Assembly: GCA_934526185.1 (NCBI GenBank)
Contig: CAKTAA010000121.1
Coordinates: 1-6,351 of the forward strand
Length of the DNA: 6,351 nucleotides
Source: an uncultured Eubacteriales bacterium
Lineage (GTDB): Bacteria; Bacillota; Clostridia; Oscillospirales; CAG-272
Direction of reading: 5' to 3'
Below are positions 5,509 through 6,351 of the stretch, in pieces. The notes beneath the pieces were generated by a model. That model was not told where the DNA came from, made no database searches, and saw only the letters and a list, made by a program, of their open reading frames with translations. Within the stretch, counting starts at the first letter, position 1, and the number at the start of each line of letters is the position of its first letter. The position numbers and the translations under genes were made by a program.

Positions 5509-6351
5509 AAGCAGCCGATTTGAGAAAGTCTATTCTGCAAGCGGCAGTACAGGGAAAACTGGTGCCTCAAGATAAGAACGACGAGCCCGCGTCCGAACTG
5601 CTCAAACGGATACAGGCCGAAAAAGCCGCGCTCGTAAAAGAGGGTAAACTAAAAAAAGAAAGGCCCCTGCCACTGATTACAGAGGATGAAATCCCGTATG
5701 ATCTGCCGGAGGGGTGGGAATGGTGCAGGCTTGGAACTATTTGTTTAAAGCTAACGGATGGTACGCACTCCACACCCACATATACTAAAACGGGTATCCC
5801 ATTTTTGTCTGTAAAAGATGTAAGCACAGGCAATATTAATTTTTCAGCAGTAAAATTCATCTCGGAAACTGAACATATGAAGCTATATAAGCGATGTAAT
5901 CCTCAGAGTGGAGATATTTTGCTCACTAAAGTTGGAACTACTGGTATACCAGTAATAGTGGATACAGATACAGAATTCAGTCTTTTCGTAAGTGTTGCCC
6001 TTTTGAAACTAAGTAAAACTAATTGTTGTTTAGAATATCTAAAATACCTAATTCAATCCCCGCTTGTACAAATTCAAGCACAAGAAAACACACGGGGAGT
6101 TGGTAATAAAAATTGGGTTTTAACTGCCATTTCCAATACAATAATTGTGATTCCTCCGCTCACCGAGCAGCAGCGTATCGTCACCAAAGTTGATGAGCTA
6201 ATGGCCCTATGCGACGAATTGGAAGCCGCTGAAAAAGAACTGAATGCGCTGGAAAACCACTTTGCCGAATACCTGCCAAAGTCCATTTTGCAAGCGGCGG
6301 TGCAGGGCAAACTGGTGACGCAGGATAAAGACGATGAGCCTGCCTCCGAAC
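5505..6351 (+). CDS. hsdS: Type I restriction-modification system, S (specificity) subunit, cut by the window edge
   Basis: HsdS recognises the bipartite DNA target and positions two HsdM and usually two HsdR subunits. The frame is open from ATG 5505 to the right edge (282 codons and one base), so the C-terminal part is missing only because the window ends. GGGGAGG (5491-5497) lies 7 nt before the start, inside the end of hsdM. A conserved N-terminal region (about 1-68) contains KSILQAAVQGKLV and DEPASELLKRI. TRD1 (about 72-218) has DGTHSTP (85-91), GIPFLSVKDV (97-106) and GDILLTKVG (136-144). IPPLTEQQRIVTKVDELM (216-233) then opens the long central helix (about 222-255). From residue 259 the protein repeats its own N-terminus, beginning the central conserved region; a second TRD is expected beyond the edge. 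TRD1 is AT-rich compared with its flanks. The target sequence cannot be predicted from this alone. Confidence 0.93.
   Translation, partial: MKAADLRKSILQAAVQGKLVPQDKNDEPASELLKRIQAEKAALVKEGKLKKERPLPLITEDEIPYDLPEGWEWCRLGTICLKLTDGTHSTPTYTKTGIPFLSVKDVSTGNINFSAVKFISETEHMKLYKRCNPQSGDILLTKVGTTGIPVIVDTDTEFSLFVSVALLKLSKTNCCLEYLKYLIQSPLVQIQAQENTRGVGNKNWVLTAISNTIIVIPPLTEQQRIVTKVDELMALCDELEAAEKELNALENHFAEYLPKSILQAAVQGKLVTQDKDDEPASE
5526..5598 (+). repeat. First copy of the internal hsdS repeat (N-terminal conserved region)
   Basis: This 73-nt segment matches 6279-6351 in direct orientation at 60 of 73 bases, and 22 of the 24 encoded residues are identical. Ten of the 13 base differences are synonymous. 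It encodes KSILQAAVQGKLVPQDK and the following acidic DEPASE. The copies are 753 nt (251 codons) apart. Confidence 0.9.
6279..6351 (+). repeat. Second copy of the internal hsdS repeat (central conserved region)
   Basis: This is the partner of 5526-5598, still matching when the window ends, so the true repeat is probably longer. It encodes KSILQAAVQGKLVTQDK, with Pro replaced by Thr and a later Asn replaced by Asp relative to the first copy. It marks the start of the second half of HsdS. Confidence 0.9.

Noticed and set aside
1..6351. Search for CRISPR repeats, tRNA genes, insertion sequences or transposase fragments.
   Set aside because: No regularly spaced repeats, cloverleaf-like segments, terminal inverted repeats or transposase motifs were seen on either strand.

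Overview
This window looks like chromosomal or island DNA from a low-to-moderate-GC Gram-positive bacterium, most likely a Clostridia-type member of Bacillota. The evidence is the form of the signals: near-consensus sigma-A promoters (TTGACT-17-TATAAT and TTGTTT-17-TATAAT) and strong GGAGG-type ribosome binding sites 7 to 10 nt before each start. The species cannot be named from this sequence.

There are two transcription units, both on the plus strand. Positions 1-1500 carry a single gene with its own promoter (9-37), a protein of 417 residues and a hairpin terminator (about 1461-1495). The protein is an AAA-type ATPase with a DUF4143 C-terminal region. Its C-terminal domain keeps an apparently complete PD-(D/E)XK nuclease-like residue set. 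Its cellular role is unknown.

Positions 1500-6351 carry a type I restriction-modification operon in the order hsdR-hsdM-hsdS, starting from a promoter at 1548-1576. HsdR (783 aa from the preferred start) is the translocase/endonuclease, HsdM (481 aa) is the adenine-N6 methyltransferase, and HsdS is the DNA-recognition subunit. The HsdR architecture, with a C-terminal EcoEI-type domain, and the R-M-S order suggest the EcoAI/EcoEI-like (type IB) class. hsdR and hsdM are 17 nt apart, and hsdM and hsdS overlap by ATGA, so the three are probably cotranscribed and the last two translationally coupled. HsdS and HsdM would form the modification enzyme; adding HsdR gives the restriction complex that translocates DNA and cuts away from an unmethylated target.

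hsdS runs off the right edge after 282 codons. The visible part covers the first conserved region, the first target recognition domain (TRD1), and the start of the central conserved region. That central region repeats the N-terminus (22 of 24 residues identical). TRD1 is clearly more AT-rich than its conserved flanks, as expected for an exchangeable specificity module.

Everything recognised here belongs to known families. The most open questions are the function of the DUF4143 ATPase next to a defence operon, the true hsdR start with its leader region, and what lies beyond the right edge (TRD2, possible extra hsdS copies or a recombinase). I found no RNA genes, CRISPR array, insertion sequence or evidence of a new system.
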